From: Golubevia sp. BC0850
Lineage: Eukaryota; Basidiomycota; Exobasidiomycetes; Golubeviales; Golubeviaceae
NCBI GenBank assembly: GCA_012976225.1
Contig: JAAVVG010000027.1
Coordinates: 1 to 64,000 of the forward strand
Direction of reading: 5' to 3'
DNA: 64,000 bases
Of the stretch, positions 22,232-33,166 are shown piece by piece; positions within the stretch are counted from its first letter, which is position 1; each line of letters starts with the position of its first letter. The translations under genes were made by a program, and so were the position numbers. Below the pieces are notes generated by a model that was not told where the DNA came from, searched no databases, and saw only the letters and a program-made list of their open reading frames with translations.

Positions 22232-22330
22232 ATGGCATCAGCTTCCACTCAATTCACAACGGTTCAAAGGAATGCTTTAATGTGTTCAAGTCTTTCAGCT
22301 TTCTTCTTGGTTGGTCTTTACGCTGGTTAA
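22232..22330 (+). CDS. Possible tiny single-pass membrane protein (32 aa)
   Basis: ATG at 22232 with a clean upstream CT-rich leader, ending in TAA at 22330. The N-terminal half is polar (ASASTQFTTVQRNA) and the second half is a hydrophobic span (LSAFFLVGLYAG). This layout is like small accessory subunits of mitochondrial or ER membrane complexes, but I cannot assign a family. Chance remains likely at this length. Confidence 0.25.
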   Translation: MASASTQFTTVQRNALMCSSLSAFFLVGLYAG

Positions 22331-22545
22331 AGAAGTAAAAAAGGGGATTTCTTATCAGGTTTGAGAACTCATTAGCTAGCACTTGTGGATGTACAACTAC
22401 GCAACTACAATCTCATCATCAAAATTCGATTCGATTCAATCGCCTGTCCTGTCTTCCCCTCTTGCTGTCTCGAGCTTTCGAAGTCCAAAACCCCAGCCCT
22501 CTGATCCTCCTCAGCCTGCTCCCTATCACTCTCGAACTCTGACTT

Positions 22546-23953
22546 TCAGTCCCCTTGATTCAACCTCCCACCCGGAAACTGAGGATTAGCCAACAAAAAT
22601 CCCCCGTCAACAGGCAAATTGGTTCCTGTCGTGTAGCATGCCCCTACATTCGTCAGATAAACAACAGCACTCGCAACTTCCTCAGGTCTACCAGGTCTTT
22701 GAAGAGGGATTGCTGGTCTGGAAACTGTTGCTGCGTCAATTCCATCAAAGCCTGTTTGGGAAGTACAGGTCATTCCGGGAGAGATGGTATTGGAGGTGAT
22801 GGAAGAGGAGGCCTGGGAGGAAAAGAAAGGAAGCGAAGAGAATCAGAGAAAAGAGAGAGAGGAAGAGAGGAAATGGGAGGACTTCAGAGGAAGGTCGAAG
22901 GGCAAAGCGAGACAGACAGGAGGTGAGATGAGAAGAAGGGGCTCGAGAGGGGAACTTACTAGTTCGGCCGCTAGCTGGATTGAGAGACCTTGCAGAGCAT
23001 GTTTGGAGGCTACGTATGGAGTTCTGTAGTGGTGTTAGTAGGGAGAGAGACAAGGCCGTGGAATAATTGAGATGTCAACGAGAGACGGAAAAGAAAGTAT
23101 TGTTGATCTGGTTTTGACTTTTAACTTGACACCGGATCGAAGGCCTTATTATTTTGAGCTGGACAAGAACGAAATGAGGGGCACCAAGTGCTACTCACGA
23201 ATTAGGCAGGCAACTCGTTCCATGAACAGAAGTGATATGAATCAATCTACCTTTTCCCCATCTCTCACTTCTAAGATCCCAATTCTTCTCGGATTCATTC
23301 TTTCCAAATAGCCCTTCTTCTTGTACCTCGTTCAGAAGAGGGGGCTGTCTAATCATCATCTGAGCAGCTCGCTGGCTGAGGATCAAAGGAGCTTCAAAAT
23401 TGACAGAGAAACTTCCTCTGACAATTGTAACCAGCCTCTTGGTCTTACTTTCCGGTCCATCTCCTTCAGTGTCTTCGGGTTTGGAAGAGCTGGAACGTTG
23501 ATGCCTCGGAGGCTCTCCAAGTTCCAAAAGTGGAGTTCCTGCTCCACTCAGAGAAGCAGCGCTATTGACCAGAACGTCTATTCTACCGAACTTGTGGATA
23601 AAGTTTTCCATTAAGTAAATGGTCGAGACTGGATCAGAGAGATCTACTGGGAGTAATTCAACTTTCTGCTCTTCATACGGACTTCCAGTTGTAGCTGAAG
23701 AAGAAAAGGTCTTACTGAACTCTTCTGCCTCTTTACGAGTCGAGATGGTTGAAGATTCGAGGTATGCTATGCCAACGTGAAAGCCTGATCTATATAGAGC
23801 TCGAGAGATTGCAGCTCCAATTCCTGTAGATGAGAGTGGGGGGACAGAGTGACTGAGTGAGTGGTAGACTGGAGAGCATGTTCAAGATTGGAAGGATAGC
23901 ATACCTGTTGAACCTCCAGTGATTAATGCACATCTACGAGGAGAAAGAGACAT
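22546..23953 (-). CDS. Short-chain dehydrogenase/reductase (334 aa)
   Basis: Four exons, 23905-23953, 23199-23823, 22960-23023 and 22546-22812, all in phase, 335 codons. Classical SDR features are present: the nucleotide-binding TGGSTGIG (residues 12-19), DVLVNSAAS in the place of NNAG, catalytic Ser in HITSVHG (about S215), and the YVASK motif (Y228, K232) followed by HALQGLSIQLAAEL. The end carries NTISPGM, RPGRPEEVASAVVYLTN and the usual TGTNLPVDGG. It is an NAD(P)-dependent oxidoreductase, probably cytosolic, substrate unknown. A roughly 50-residue polar insertion (Ser/Lys/Glu-rich, after LLELGE) lies between the NSAAS and Ser regions, making it longer than the usual 250-280 aa. Intron 1 splits the glycine motif. 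Confidence 0.88.
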
Positions 23954-24259
23954 AATTAAAGGTAAAGTTTTTGAAGATATATAGAGTTGGGAGCAAGGAG
24001 CAACAACGTTCACTTTTCCTTCTTCCATCGGAGCTCCAGAGAGGCATAATCGAGGTGGGGGTTCGATCTGGTCACGCCACCTAATCTCAACACCTTGTTC
24101 TTCTTTTTCTTTAAATGGATAGGTTTCAGAAAGTTCGATGGATTTCATACAGAGAATTATATTTGACAATTGATAGCGAGGGGTTCGCAAACTACCACCG
24201 TCTCCACCTCCGACCATCCCATCCCTGATTATAGATCTTTTCTGTCTCGTCTTTCGGAA

Positions 24260-25228
24260 TCAAACCGATCTAGGAACGAACTGTCCAGTCTTTCCGGTAT
24301 CACTAACAGCTCCACCTCTTCTAGCAACAACAGTAACAATGGAAGCAGCAACAGGTTGAGTATCTTGAGTCTTTCCAGCCCCCACGATCTGAGTCCTTAG
24401 AAGTTGAACATCACTTCCCAACTCCGAAGCATAGAAGGGAGAAGAGTAGACCACGAAATATCCAGTAGCTCCTTCAACAGCGTTCCATTTGACAGTAGTA
24501 CTTTTGCCGCTCTTCGTGGCAGTCACTCCGGTTGGAACGGCTGGAAGTGTGTTGTCAGCAGAGTAACCGATTGGACCTGAGTTATACTTGTTCTTGTAGG
24601 TGTAGCCCCCTCCGAGTTCAGTAAAGGCTGTAATTGAAGAGGGAGGAGCTCCTGAAGAAGAACAAACGTTGGAGAAAGAATGGACTGAAAGAAGATATCC
24701 GTTTCCGATTACGTATGGTCCAATGTCTCCGTTTTTACCTGGACGCGAGATTGGTAGTCTTGTTCCTGATAAACCTTCAGTTACTGGAGTAATGATTTTA
24801 CTGAGAGCAAGGTGAGGTAGTCGGGTCAGTGATTGGGGGAGAGAGCTGTAAGAAATGGCTGGAAGGGAGTAGAAAAACTCACCTTTCGCCAGATGGGTAT
24901 CGAGCTTCAAACTGATAGGCATATCTGCTGTCCACGAAGTCACGTTCGAAAGAGAACAAAACGCTGTTTTTGGCGAAGGGAAAGGCAGGGGGTCAGTTTT
25001 ATCACGTCTTCTTTGAAGAACTCTCTTCGGCCAAAGCTCTTTCTTGACTCACTTGCATTTACTTCCAGCATTTCGAAGTTGAAAGTTCAATGGCTCTTTG
25101 ATGTAGATGTCGTTCCAAGAGGTAGCTTGTCTTGCTTCAAGCTCCGTTGTTGGCAGCCCCAAAGTGGAGGTGGCGAAGAAAGACAAACTTAGAAGAGAAA
25201 GGATGGAGGCTGAGATGGAAGATTTCAT
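24260..25228 (-). CDS. Secreted protein with fibronectin type III-like domain (265 aa)
   Basis: Exons 25053-25228, 24883-24963 and 24260-24800, joined in phase (266 codons). A signal peptide (MKSSISASILSLLSLSFFAT) is followed by a likely propeptide and Lys/Arg processing region (LEARQ). The middle contains aromatic beta strands (FERDFVDSRYAYQFEARY) and a Gly-rich stretch (RPGKNGDIGPYVIGNGYLL). Residues about 170-255 read as an FN3 domain (PAVPTGVTATKSGKSTTVKW, then EGATGYFVVYSS). It is probably extracellular or cell-wall bound. No catalytic motif is recognised. Confidence 0.72.
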
Positions 25229-27783
25229 GATGAGCTGAGATGAGATAATTGAGTTTTGAAGACCAGAGTGTACAAAGAATGTGGATGAAGAAGGTGAAGA
25301 AGTTGGGGAATGACCCCTTCTTATACCTCGAACATAATCTTTTCTTGACAAGAAGCACAAGTCTTGAGATTCGAAAGACCTGAACTAAAGTTCTTGTTTG
25401 GTTCTTCTGATTGTTTTAGAGCCCGATTCGGAAAGGAACATTTTGAAAAAAGCTTTGGGTGCAGCTGCTCGATAGAGAGTTCTTCCAAGACGCCAAGGCC
25501 CCGTAGGGGAAGGCGGTGATAAATGGATTGGAGTGAAAGCGGATCTCCTCTCTCCGAGAAAGTTGATTTCGGGAGAAAAATTCGCGTGGGAGGATGCGAT
25601 GCTGATGACCGTGATGTCATGAAAGTTGTTTTTCAGGGGTGAGATTGAGATGGTGAGACAAAAGAGACCCTCTCTTCCTTTTCCACCACGATGAAAGCTT
25701 CACTTCTCCTAAAGTTCAGCTCTGAGGCTCTGATTCTATCTCTGTCTAGACTTTCTAAAAGTTCTAGACCTCTCCGCTGCGAGAGGGGTAGATTCGCCAT
25801 GAGTGGATAAGTGACCAGATTTGCCTCCTTCGACTTGTTACTTACCGGCTAGTTGTGAAGATTTCTGTTGCGACATTCGTGGTTGCTAAATTCGTGAATC
25901 TGAGGCAAACGTTCTCGTGTCTCTCTCAAATCAGATCATTGACACATACGACGAAATCTTCCTCTAGAAAGGAGAGGCATATCAGTACAGTTACTCCTGC
26001 GGACTACTGGCGAGCAGCTGGCGACCTTCTTGCGATGCCCCAGCGGCCTTTTGGCTTTGGTAGTTGGCGACTCACTGGCCTTCGTGACTTCAAGACGTTA
26101 CTGTGATCGCCTACTGCTTATCTTGTCTTATTCTCTTCTCTTCCCAACACATCAGCATCTACCTCTCCTCTGCCCAGGTTCTCTCAAACAGATCTTCCCC
26201 TAGCTTCTATCACCTCAAGCTCTATCGGATTCAATTCGAAGACTCAAAAACGGACTGCTGAGCCCTCTAATGATCTCTCTTCGACTCTTCCGTACTTCAC
26301 AGCCATCACAATCTCTGTAATCCACTCTTCTTCTCTATCTCCTTTCCACAGTTTGCCAAATACGAAGACTTGAGTAGTGACTAATAGCGGAAAATTGGTT
26401 TATTCTCCGACTGGTGAGTATAGGGCAGATGGATCGTTGGTGGTGCATGAAGAGAGAGAAGGTCGGTGCTGTCGATGGTGGAGATAGGAGCATAGGACGA
26501 GGGGCAACGCTTGATGCTTCCGGCCCAGGTTGTTCTCTCTTTCTCTGAAGTTAGAGAAGTGTTCAACTGGAGTAGCATGGACCTTAGAGAGAGTATTTGT
26601 AGGAAGCTGTGGAGGTTCTTACTCTTGTCAGGAAAACATCGCTACACTTCCTACCTTGACGCTCTCTTCATTTCTCCTTCTTTCTCACCTTAATGAGAAT
26701 GCAATCATCAGGTCTCTAGGAAAAGTACATCGTTAGCAGTACTCTTGTCAAAATGTTTTGACGACGAATGAGTAGATCGATGGCTCTTGTTGATGGTTAA
26801 CCTCGTCTTTCCTCCTTCCTCCGCAACCTCCCACTCTTTTCTATCACTCTTGAGGTCAATAGGAGCTTCATTATACCTCCCTGTAGCTTTAACTCTTTCT
26901 GAGTGCGTGGTTCCTTCAGCTGAGTCCTGAGCATTAGCTACTAGCACTCATTCGCCACTCACTCAGCATTTCCTCTCCCTCGCGTCAGCTATTCTCCTCG
27001 CAGTCAGCTGAACTCAAAGTCGATCTGTAGGAGGCGATAGTACTCTATATCGAGGCCATTCATGGTAAGTCTCTGATGAGATGCGAAGAACTCTCTTTTG
27101 TAGAATGCCATCCGACTTGAACGGAAGTAAGAATCCGAAGGCGTTGATCGTTGATCTCTCTACTTCTTCTCTTCTTCTTGTCAATTGACGTCAAGAACTC
27201 AACTTTGAGTAGCCAAAATGTCTGAGTGTCTGAATCGGAAAACACCTGGACGAAGCTCTAGTTCTTCTGCTTTCCACTTCTGGGCGTGAGTACAGAGTAT
27301 CAGCACTCGTTTGTTTCTCTCCCAACAGAATCAATCCTGACTGAGTCCTCTTCCCGCTTCTCCAGTCAGTTTACAGGCTTGAAGTCAACCTGACTACTCT
27401 GAAAAAGCGTCAAAACAGTGGATAGAATGGGAAAAGTCATTTCTCGCTCCAATCCTTGTTTTCTCGAGACGCTCGCAGCAGCCCACCTCTGTCTCTCTCT
27501 CTTTCCCACCTCTCAATCGAACCCCAATTGACGAAAACTTTCCACCATCTTGAACAGCTCTAGATTTTGAAAGTGAGTTCAGTGCCGCACGCTTTTGTTT
27601 TGGAAGTATTTTTAACTAAAATAAACTCCAACAGATGAATACGTTGAAAACCCGCAAGGTTCGACAAACACTCACCCTCTCTTTTCCTTCTTTCACCTCA
27701 TAGATCCGCAGAGTTAGAAGATCAAATTCACCTCCAAAGGCGCCTCAAGTTCAGTTCCAATCCTCCCTTCAAACTCTCTCAAG
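25229..27783. other. 2.5-kb gene-poor region and SUR7 promoter
   Basis: The longest stretch with no gene that I can support. Short open frames exist on both strands (for example 26708-26947 -, 79 codons) without domain, splice context or relatives. Near the right end a donor (GTGAGT at about 27570) and an acceptor (TCATAG at about 27704) suggest an intron in the 5' UTR of the SUR7-family gene. Confidence 0.45.
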
Positions 27784-29400
27784 ATGGCCAAGGCATTCTG
27801 CATTCCTTCCTTAATTTTCGCTTTCATTGGAGCAGTTCTACTTCTTCTCTCTACAATTTCAACTCCAACTACTTTCAGTACAAACACTGGTCTCGATGTA
27901 GTCAGAGTTTCAGGTTTGAATAAAGGTGGAGTTCAGATCATCGATGCAAGTGATGGCGCTAACCCACAAAGAGTTTTGCAGAGCATTAGAGTGAGTATCA
28001 CGTTGAGAACGGAGCATCTCACTTCAGAAGAATGGAAAGATGGAATCTGAGAGTGATGAATGGAATTCGTATACGTCAAGAGCTGAATTGATAGCAGGAG
28101 GAGACACAGAGGAAGGTGCTATCCAGAGATCCAATCAAGATCAAACTTCCTTCACTCACACCTTCTCTCTCACCTTCTTGCTCTCTGATTTTTCTACTTT
28201 CTCAGTACGGAACTTGGGGATGGTGTTCTAGAGCTACCAACTCATCAGGCTTCTCCTACTGTAACAAGGTCTCTCATGGTTGGGAATCTAGACTCAACCT
28301 CACTGGCACCAACAACGAAGATGCTGCTTACGCCACTACTCTCATTAAGGCTTCTTGGACTAGAGGGTGAGTCTCGAATGTGGTGTGACTTGAAAGGAGC
28401 GAGGGGAGGTGGGGTCGACGAGCTCTTGAAGAGAGCAAGCCAAGAATTTTGGACAAACTGCTTCTAGATGAGAACATTTGTCTAGCTGCTTTTCCCCATT
28501 CACTAATCTTTTCTTCTGATTTTCTGATGATCAGTCTCGCAGTTCAAGTCGCAGCCTTCGCAGTTTCGGGAGTTGGTTTCATTTTGTCTTTCTTCCCTCA
28601 TCTTGTGAGTGTTACGTCAAGAATGATCTTTCTCCTCAGCCTCATGACTGAAAGAAGCTCTTTAGTAATCCAAAGGCTCTTAAATCGTCTTTTGTCTGAT
28701 CTACTCCCTTCCCTCCTCTTCGAAATCGATAGACTATCCAACTAGTCGCGTTTGTCGTTCAGTTGATCTCAACTCTTCTAGCTTTGATTGCTTTTATTCT
28801 AGATCGTGAGTATCATGCTCTCACTTTCCTGTCCTTAATGTACCATTGGTGTTTGGCAGAATTTCAGCTTTTCTGACTTTCTGCCCCCCCCCTCCATCTT
28901 CCATATCTTCTCTCTTCTCTCTTCTCCGTCTTCTCCTCCCACTACAGTCGTTCTCTTCATCTACGTCCGCAACAGAGTTCACAGACTCAACTCAGACGCC
29001 TCTATCATGCCTGGAGTTTCTTTCTAGTGAGTCTAGTCTTTTCCGCCCTTTCCCCCCCCCATGCTCTACCAATCCTCTAACCCTTCCTCTACTCTCTTAA
29101 TCTTTCAGCACCACCCTAATTGCCATCCCATTCCTCTTCGTAGCAGCAGTCACAGTCTGCTGTGGTCGTCGTAAGGACAAGAATGGAGGTGCATCTTCAG
29201 GAAACGGTTTCTACTCGACCGGAAAATTCGCGAGCGCTGACAACGATTTCGGAACCAACGGAACTGCTTATGGAGGTACTGGCAATTCAAAGGGAAGTGG
29301 TAAGAGCTTCCCTATGAAGGCCAGTAGACAGAGAGTTTTGGATGCTTTCCATGGGAAGGATAAGAGTGAAGCTACTGTTGCTAATACCACTGCTGCTTAG
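27784..29400 (+). CDS. SUR7/PalI-family plasma-membrane protein (293 aa)
   Basis: Six exons (27784-27990, 28206-28366, 28535-28604, 28733-28805, 28948-29026, 29109-29400), all in phase, 294 codons. Four membrane segments: one at the N-terminus (PSLIFAFIGAVLLLLSTIST), then after a Cys-containing outer loop (YGTWGWCSRATN, SYCNKVSHGW) three more (VAAFAVSGVGFILSFF; LVAFVVQLISTLLALIAFIL; LIAIPFLFVAAVTVCC). The first-loop G-W-C...C pattern and four-span layout define the SUR7/PalI family, which acts in eisosomes, cortical organisation and pH/stress sensing at the plasma membrane. The C-terminal about 80 residues are cytoplasmic, Gly/Ser-rich, then basic. Exons of 70-80 bases encode single membrane spans. 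Two introns carry 9-base poly-C tracts. Confidence 0.88.
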
Positions 29401-30041
29401 GTCAAGTCAATTTCTCAGCATCTTCCCTTTAGAGGAATCGTCATTTTAAGGTTTTGGATTTACATTTGTTTTTCCATTCTTCACCTTTTTACCCATCTCA
29501 TCAACTTTATTCCCCCTATACGTTCTGGTTGTTGGTTCACCTTTACTTTTCTCCTATCTTTAATTTCTGCCGAAAGAACTTGGACTCTCTATCTCTCTCT
29601 CTCTCCTCCCTATAATTCTTCGTCTCGTCAAGGATCTGACTCCCTCCCAAGAGAGATTTCTCTTCGATCTCTCTTTTCTACCACTTTCTCTTCTTTTTGT
29701 CTCCTTCTGTTAAAATAATTACAGGCTCTCAATTGACCCCATTCTCTCTTCTGCTTTTGGATGCCAATCTGGCGCTCTGTTAAGAACGGAGAGAGGTAAC
29801 GAGAGTGTTGACAGTTGCCACCAACTTTCAATCTTCTGAGCCCCTCCGCAAGCTCGATAATGAATAGTCAGGGACTGGTTTCGATTTCTCAAAGACAAGG
29901 GAAAGACAGCAAAAGACAAAAGCAAAGGGACAAAGGCGACGACGAAAGAAACAAGTACTCGTGAAATGGGAGAGAGGACTGTCAAGTCGACTCTCGCTTC
30001 TCTTCCAATCTGCCGTGTTCCTTATCGACGAATGTTTCGAT
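29401..30041. other. Convergent 3' ends of SUR7-like gene and nitronate monooxygenase
   Basis: About 640 bases between two convergent genes, containing both 3' UTRs. T-rich immediately after 29401. No gene seen. Confidence 0.55.
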
Positions 30042-32055
30042 CTAAAGTCTAGCTCTGGAATTCTCAACGACCAATCCGCTTCCACTCTGAATGGACTTGA
30101 CAGCGGTTTGAACCATCTCATCAACAATTTCCTTGGCTGGTAGAATGTCTGAGATGACGGCAGCGGCTTTACCTAGGAGATGCCTCTGTCGAAGGATAGA
30201 GCAAAGATTGAAATCCGTGAGTAGCCTACTCAAAGATTTAAAATTGCATGAGAAATGAAACACTCGCCTCGCTCATCAACTTTTCCATGGTTCCCTTTTC
30301 ATCATCGTTCTCGAGATCTCTGATGGCTGGAATGATCCCTTGAGAGGTCAACTTCTTAATTTCCTCCGGTCTATCTTCCCAACTTTGAATGTAGGCTGTA
30401 GGAAGGAATGAGGGGTAAGGAGAGTGGAGGGAGGACAAAAACAGTGAGGGCTTCATGTCAGCAAGTGAAGATCAGAAGGAGCCAAATGAATGAAGGGAAT
30501 CTGATTAGACGGGTGCCTGAATTGCGAAGTCTAAGAGGTCTTCCACTGAACTGTAGTGGCGTGGGGTAATTGGATAAACAGGAGGAACTGATGTGAGAAA
30601 CCGTGCCCAACTTGACAGATCCTTTGATCTAGCTACTCACAATGATGGTTCTGACATCACTCTCGTGTGTAGAGGTCAAAACAGCCTCTTTGTGCTTCTT
30701 TGGGGCTCCAGATTCGATACCTGACAGGAGAACGAGAGAGAAAGAAAAGGGAAAGTCAGAGTGATGTCAATATGTCCAGACTCAAAAGAACGGAGCGACG
30801 AAGATTTGAACGGATGTAGGTCTTCCACAGAGATCCTAGGCTTTGAACGAAAGGACTAAGCCGCTAAAAAGATTGCTTTGTACTCACTGGCGACGAATCT
30901 AGTTCCAACCCAGACTCCACTAGCTCCATACATCAAAGAGGCAGCCAGTCCTCTTCCATCCCAAATACCTCCAGCGGCAACGACGATAACGTCCTTTCCA
31001 GTGAGAGGAGACTTCCTTCCTCTACAGATATCGACGACTCTTGGGCAAAGAACGGACAAAGGGACATCTCCGGTGTGACCTCCTCCTTCACCTCCTTGAA
31101 GGATGATCATGTCGGCCCCGGCGTCTAGAGCTTTGTTGACGTGTTTTGGATGGCCCTAGAAAGAAAGAAAAGAAGCCGATGTTACAGTAGGACAGAACAA
31201 AAGGGAAGTGAGAAAGATGAAAGAAGACTCACAATCATATTGGCATAGGGAATGCCATGCTTGTGAAGTTTGTCGACAACTTCTTTGGGGGGAACTCCAA
31301 CTGCAGACACGAAAAGCTTTGCACCCGAATCGATAATGACGTCGATCAAAACTGGCAGATTTCCTTCGGTATAGTCATAGTCTGAGAGAAAGAAGAGTAA
31401 CAAATTTGGGGATAAGCTCAATTCAGGGGAGTTGATGAGCGAAAGTCTCTCTAGTGATCGACTCGGACTCACTCGTCTTACGAGCATTTCCTCCAACTTG
31501 GGGTAAAAGAAGATCTGGAAGATAGAGACGAGTGACCCAGTTGATCAGTGTTCTGAACTCCGAGTTTGAACTGGGCGCTAGACAGAGGGTAGACCAAAAC
31601 TCACCAACTCCAAAAGGGGCGTTCTTATCTTCAAGGCCTTTTTTCAGCTCTTCGATTTGTTCTTTCAGAAACTTAGGAGTATATCCGAGCTGCGGTAGAA
31701 GTAGGGAGAGAGATGAAATATTGAGCCGGAGTGAATAGAAGCACGAGTGGGGCAGAGAAAATCCCGCGTTTCACTCACACCACCAATGACTCCTAGACCG
31801 CCTGCATTGCAAACTGCGCTAGCCAAGTCCGGTCCAGCTGCAACGTTCACTGATTAAGGGGAGATCAGCAAGAGTTTGGAAGAGAAACGGCAAGTCCAAG
31901 AGTTCAACAGAGTTGGCGAAGACTGGAAAGAGAGGGGCGGGAAGAGAAAGAGAGAAGCAGCGCAAGAGGAACTCACTGCCTGCGAGGATTATGGGATGCT
32001 TGATTTTGAAGAGTTCGGTAACTGGGGTTCTGATCACTTGGGGGAAGGAAGGCAT
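30042..32055 (-). CDS. Nitronate monooxygenase (2-nitropropane dioxygenase type), copy 1 (359 aa)
   Basis: Ten exons: 31977-32055, 31779-31849, 31605-31689, 31473-31514, 31233-31381, 30888-31155, 30641-30720, 30517-30550, 30268-30395, 30042-30185. The model closes at 360 codons. The FMN-dependent TIM-barrel family is clear: N-V-A-A-G-P and NAGGLGVIGG near the start, LFVSAVGVPP, the MIILQGGEGGGHTGD loop carrying the conserved His, and VIVVAAGGIWDGRGLAASL with the phosphate-binding Gly-Gly. Such enzymes oxidise nitronates (for example propionate 3-nitronate) to carbonyl compounds and nitrite. Two introns in this model need GC donors (GCACCC after 30517, GCGAGT after 30268), so the 3' end is less certain. 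Nonetheless these exons total 162 nt, the same as the aligned exons of copy 2. Copy 2 stands head to head at 33167. Confidence 0.85.
30881..31098 (-). repeat. Gene-conversion tract, copy 1 of nitronate monooxygenase
   Basis: 218 bases in which I found no difference from 34224-34441 (opposite strand), covering the FMN-site part of exon 6 and its splice donor. Sequence just outside on both sides clearly differs between the two genes. Confidence 0.85.
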
Positions 32056-33166
32056 GTTGAAAGAGCTTGATAGGGAAGGAAGGAAGGTCGATTGAGTGGT
32101 TGAAGAAAAGGTTTGAAGTGGGCAATGTGAAGGAAAGAAAGAAGGAAAGAGAATCGAAACAGCCAAAGAATGGAATAGCAAGTTCCGGAGGAGAAAGTAG
32201 TAACTGAGGGGAAGGGAAAGGAGGGACCCAGCGACGCAAGAGTCCAAAAAAAAGGGGTAGCGTCCTCCGAGACTCGAGACTTCGAGAGCGCTCATCACTC
32301 TCGAATCGATTCCACCCTCCTCCACTTCTCTTCGAGCTTTTGATTCTTCTGATTCTTCTTTCTTTCCTGGAGTTTAAGGCTAACCCATCAAACACTCTGA
32401 GAAGTCGCTTCCGCATGGGTCTGACAAATCTCGCATCCTCTAGGTCTTGGATCTTAGATACAGTGAGTAGCAAGATCCTCTCGCTCTCTTTCTTGATCCT
32501 CATTCCTGAGCTCTCAATTCTATCACTTCAGACCTACCTGAGGCTTTGCTGATCCACTACGGGGATGGAGGAACTCCTTGGTTTTGCCACTGGAGTTTAG
32601 GTAATCGCTCTTGAAGGTATATGAGGCTACTTGGTGGGAATCCTGGACGAGAAGCATTTGAAGCTCTTTAGTGAGTCATTCCACTGGGCTGAAAAGGTGT
32701 TCTTATCCGAACACAATGCGATGGACAAAGTCAACTCTGGAAGTCTCGAGGTTGCTTCGAGCCCACCCTCTAGGGCCGTCTCTAATGGGCTCTTTTCAAT
32801 TTGGGTCTGAAGCCTCAAGCTCAAACTATTTGATAGACTCCATCTCTATACAGTTTCTCTGCTGCAGATCAGACAGAGCCCAAAGAGCCCTCAGGAAAGT
32901 AGAAAATGTCTCTCTCCTTCCTTCCCTAGGCAACCCCCCCCCCCGGGGGCCAGCTTCCTCTTTGGCGTGATCTTACTTCACTACAGAAATTCTCTTTCAT
33001 CAAACCAATCCATAAAACAACTCGATCCTCTCGACACGAACACCTCCCACTTTTCTCTTGATCAACTCGGCTTTCGGTATCGATCTTGCCGGCCCTAACT
33101 CATGTTCGCTCGCTTTCCTCTCTTCTCTCTCTACCTACACTTACATCTCCTATCAACTCCTTCAAA
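32056..33166. promoter_or_regulatory. 1.1-kb head-to-head intergenic region of the nitronate monooxygenase pair
   Basis: The two paralogues are transcribed away from each other from this region. No gene is visible. It includes an 11-C run followed by five G (32934-32949) and a CT-rich leader before 33167. Co-regulation of both copies is possible but not shown by sequence. Confidence 0.5.

Noticed and set aside
24057-24075. GGTTCGATC-like B-box motif suggesting a tRNA
   Set aside because: No A box or cloverleaf arms can be built around it. The same holds for similar motifs near 21097 and 38356.
25229-27783. Short open frames (25855, 26511, 26708, 27060) as genes in the 2.5-kb gap
   Set aside because: None shows a domain, splice continuity, codon pattern or relatives in the window.
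32056-33166. A gene between the two nitronate monooxygenases (open frames at 32340 and 32671)
   Set aside because: Short, no domain, and no conserved splice partners. The region is better read as a divergent promoter.
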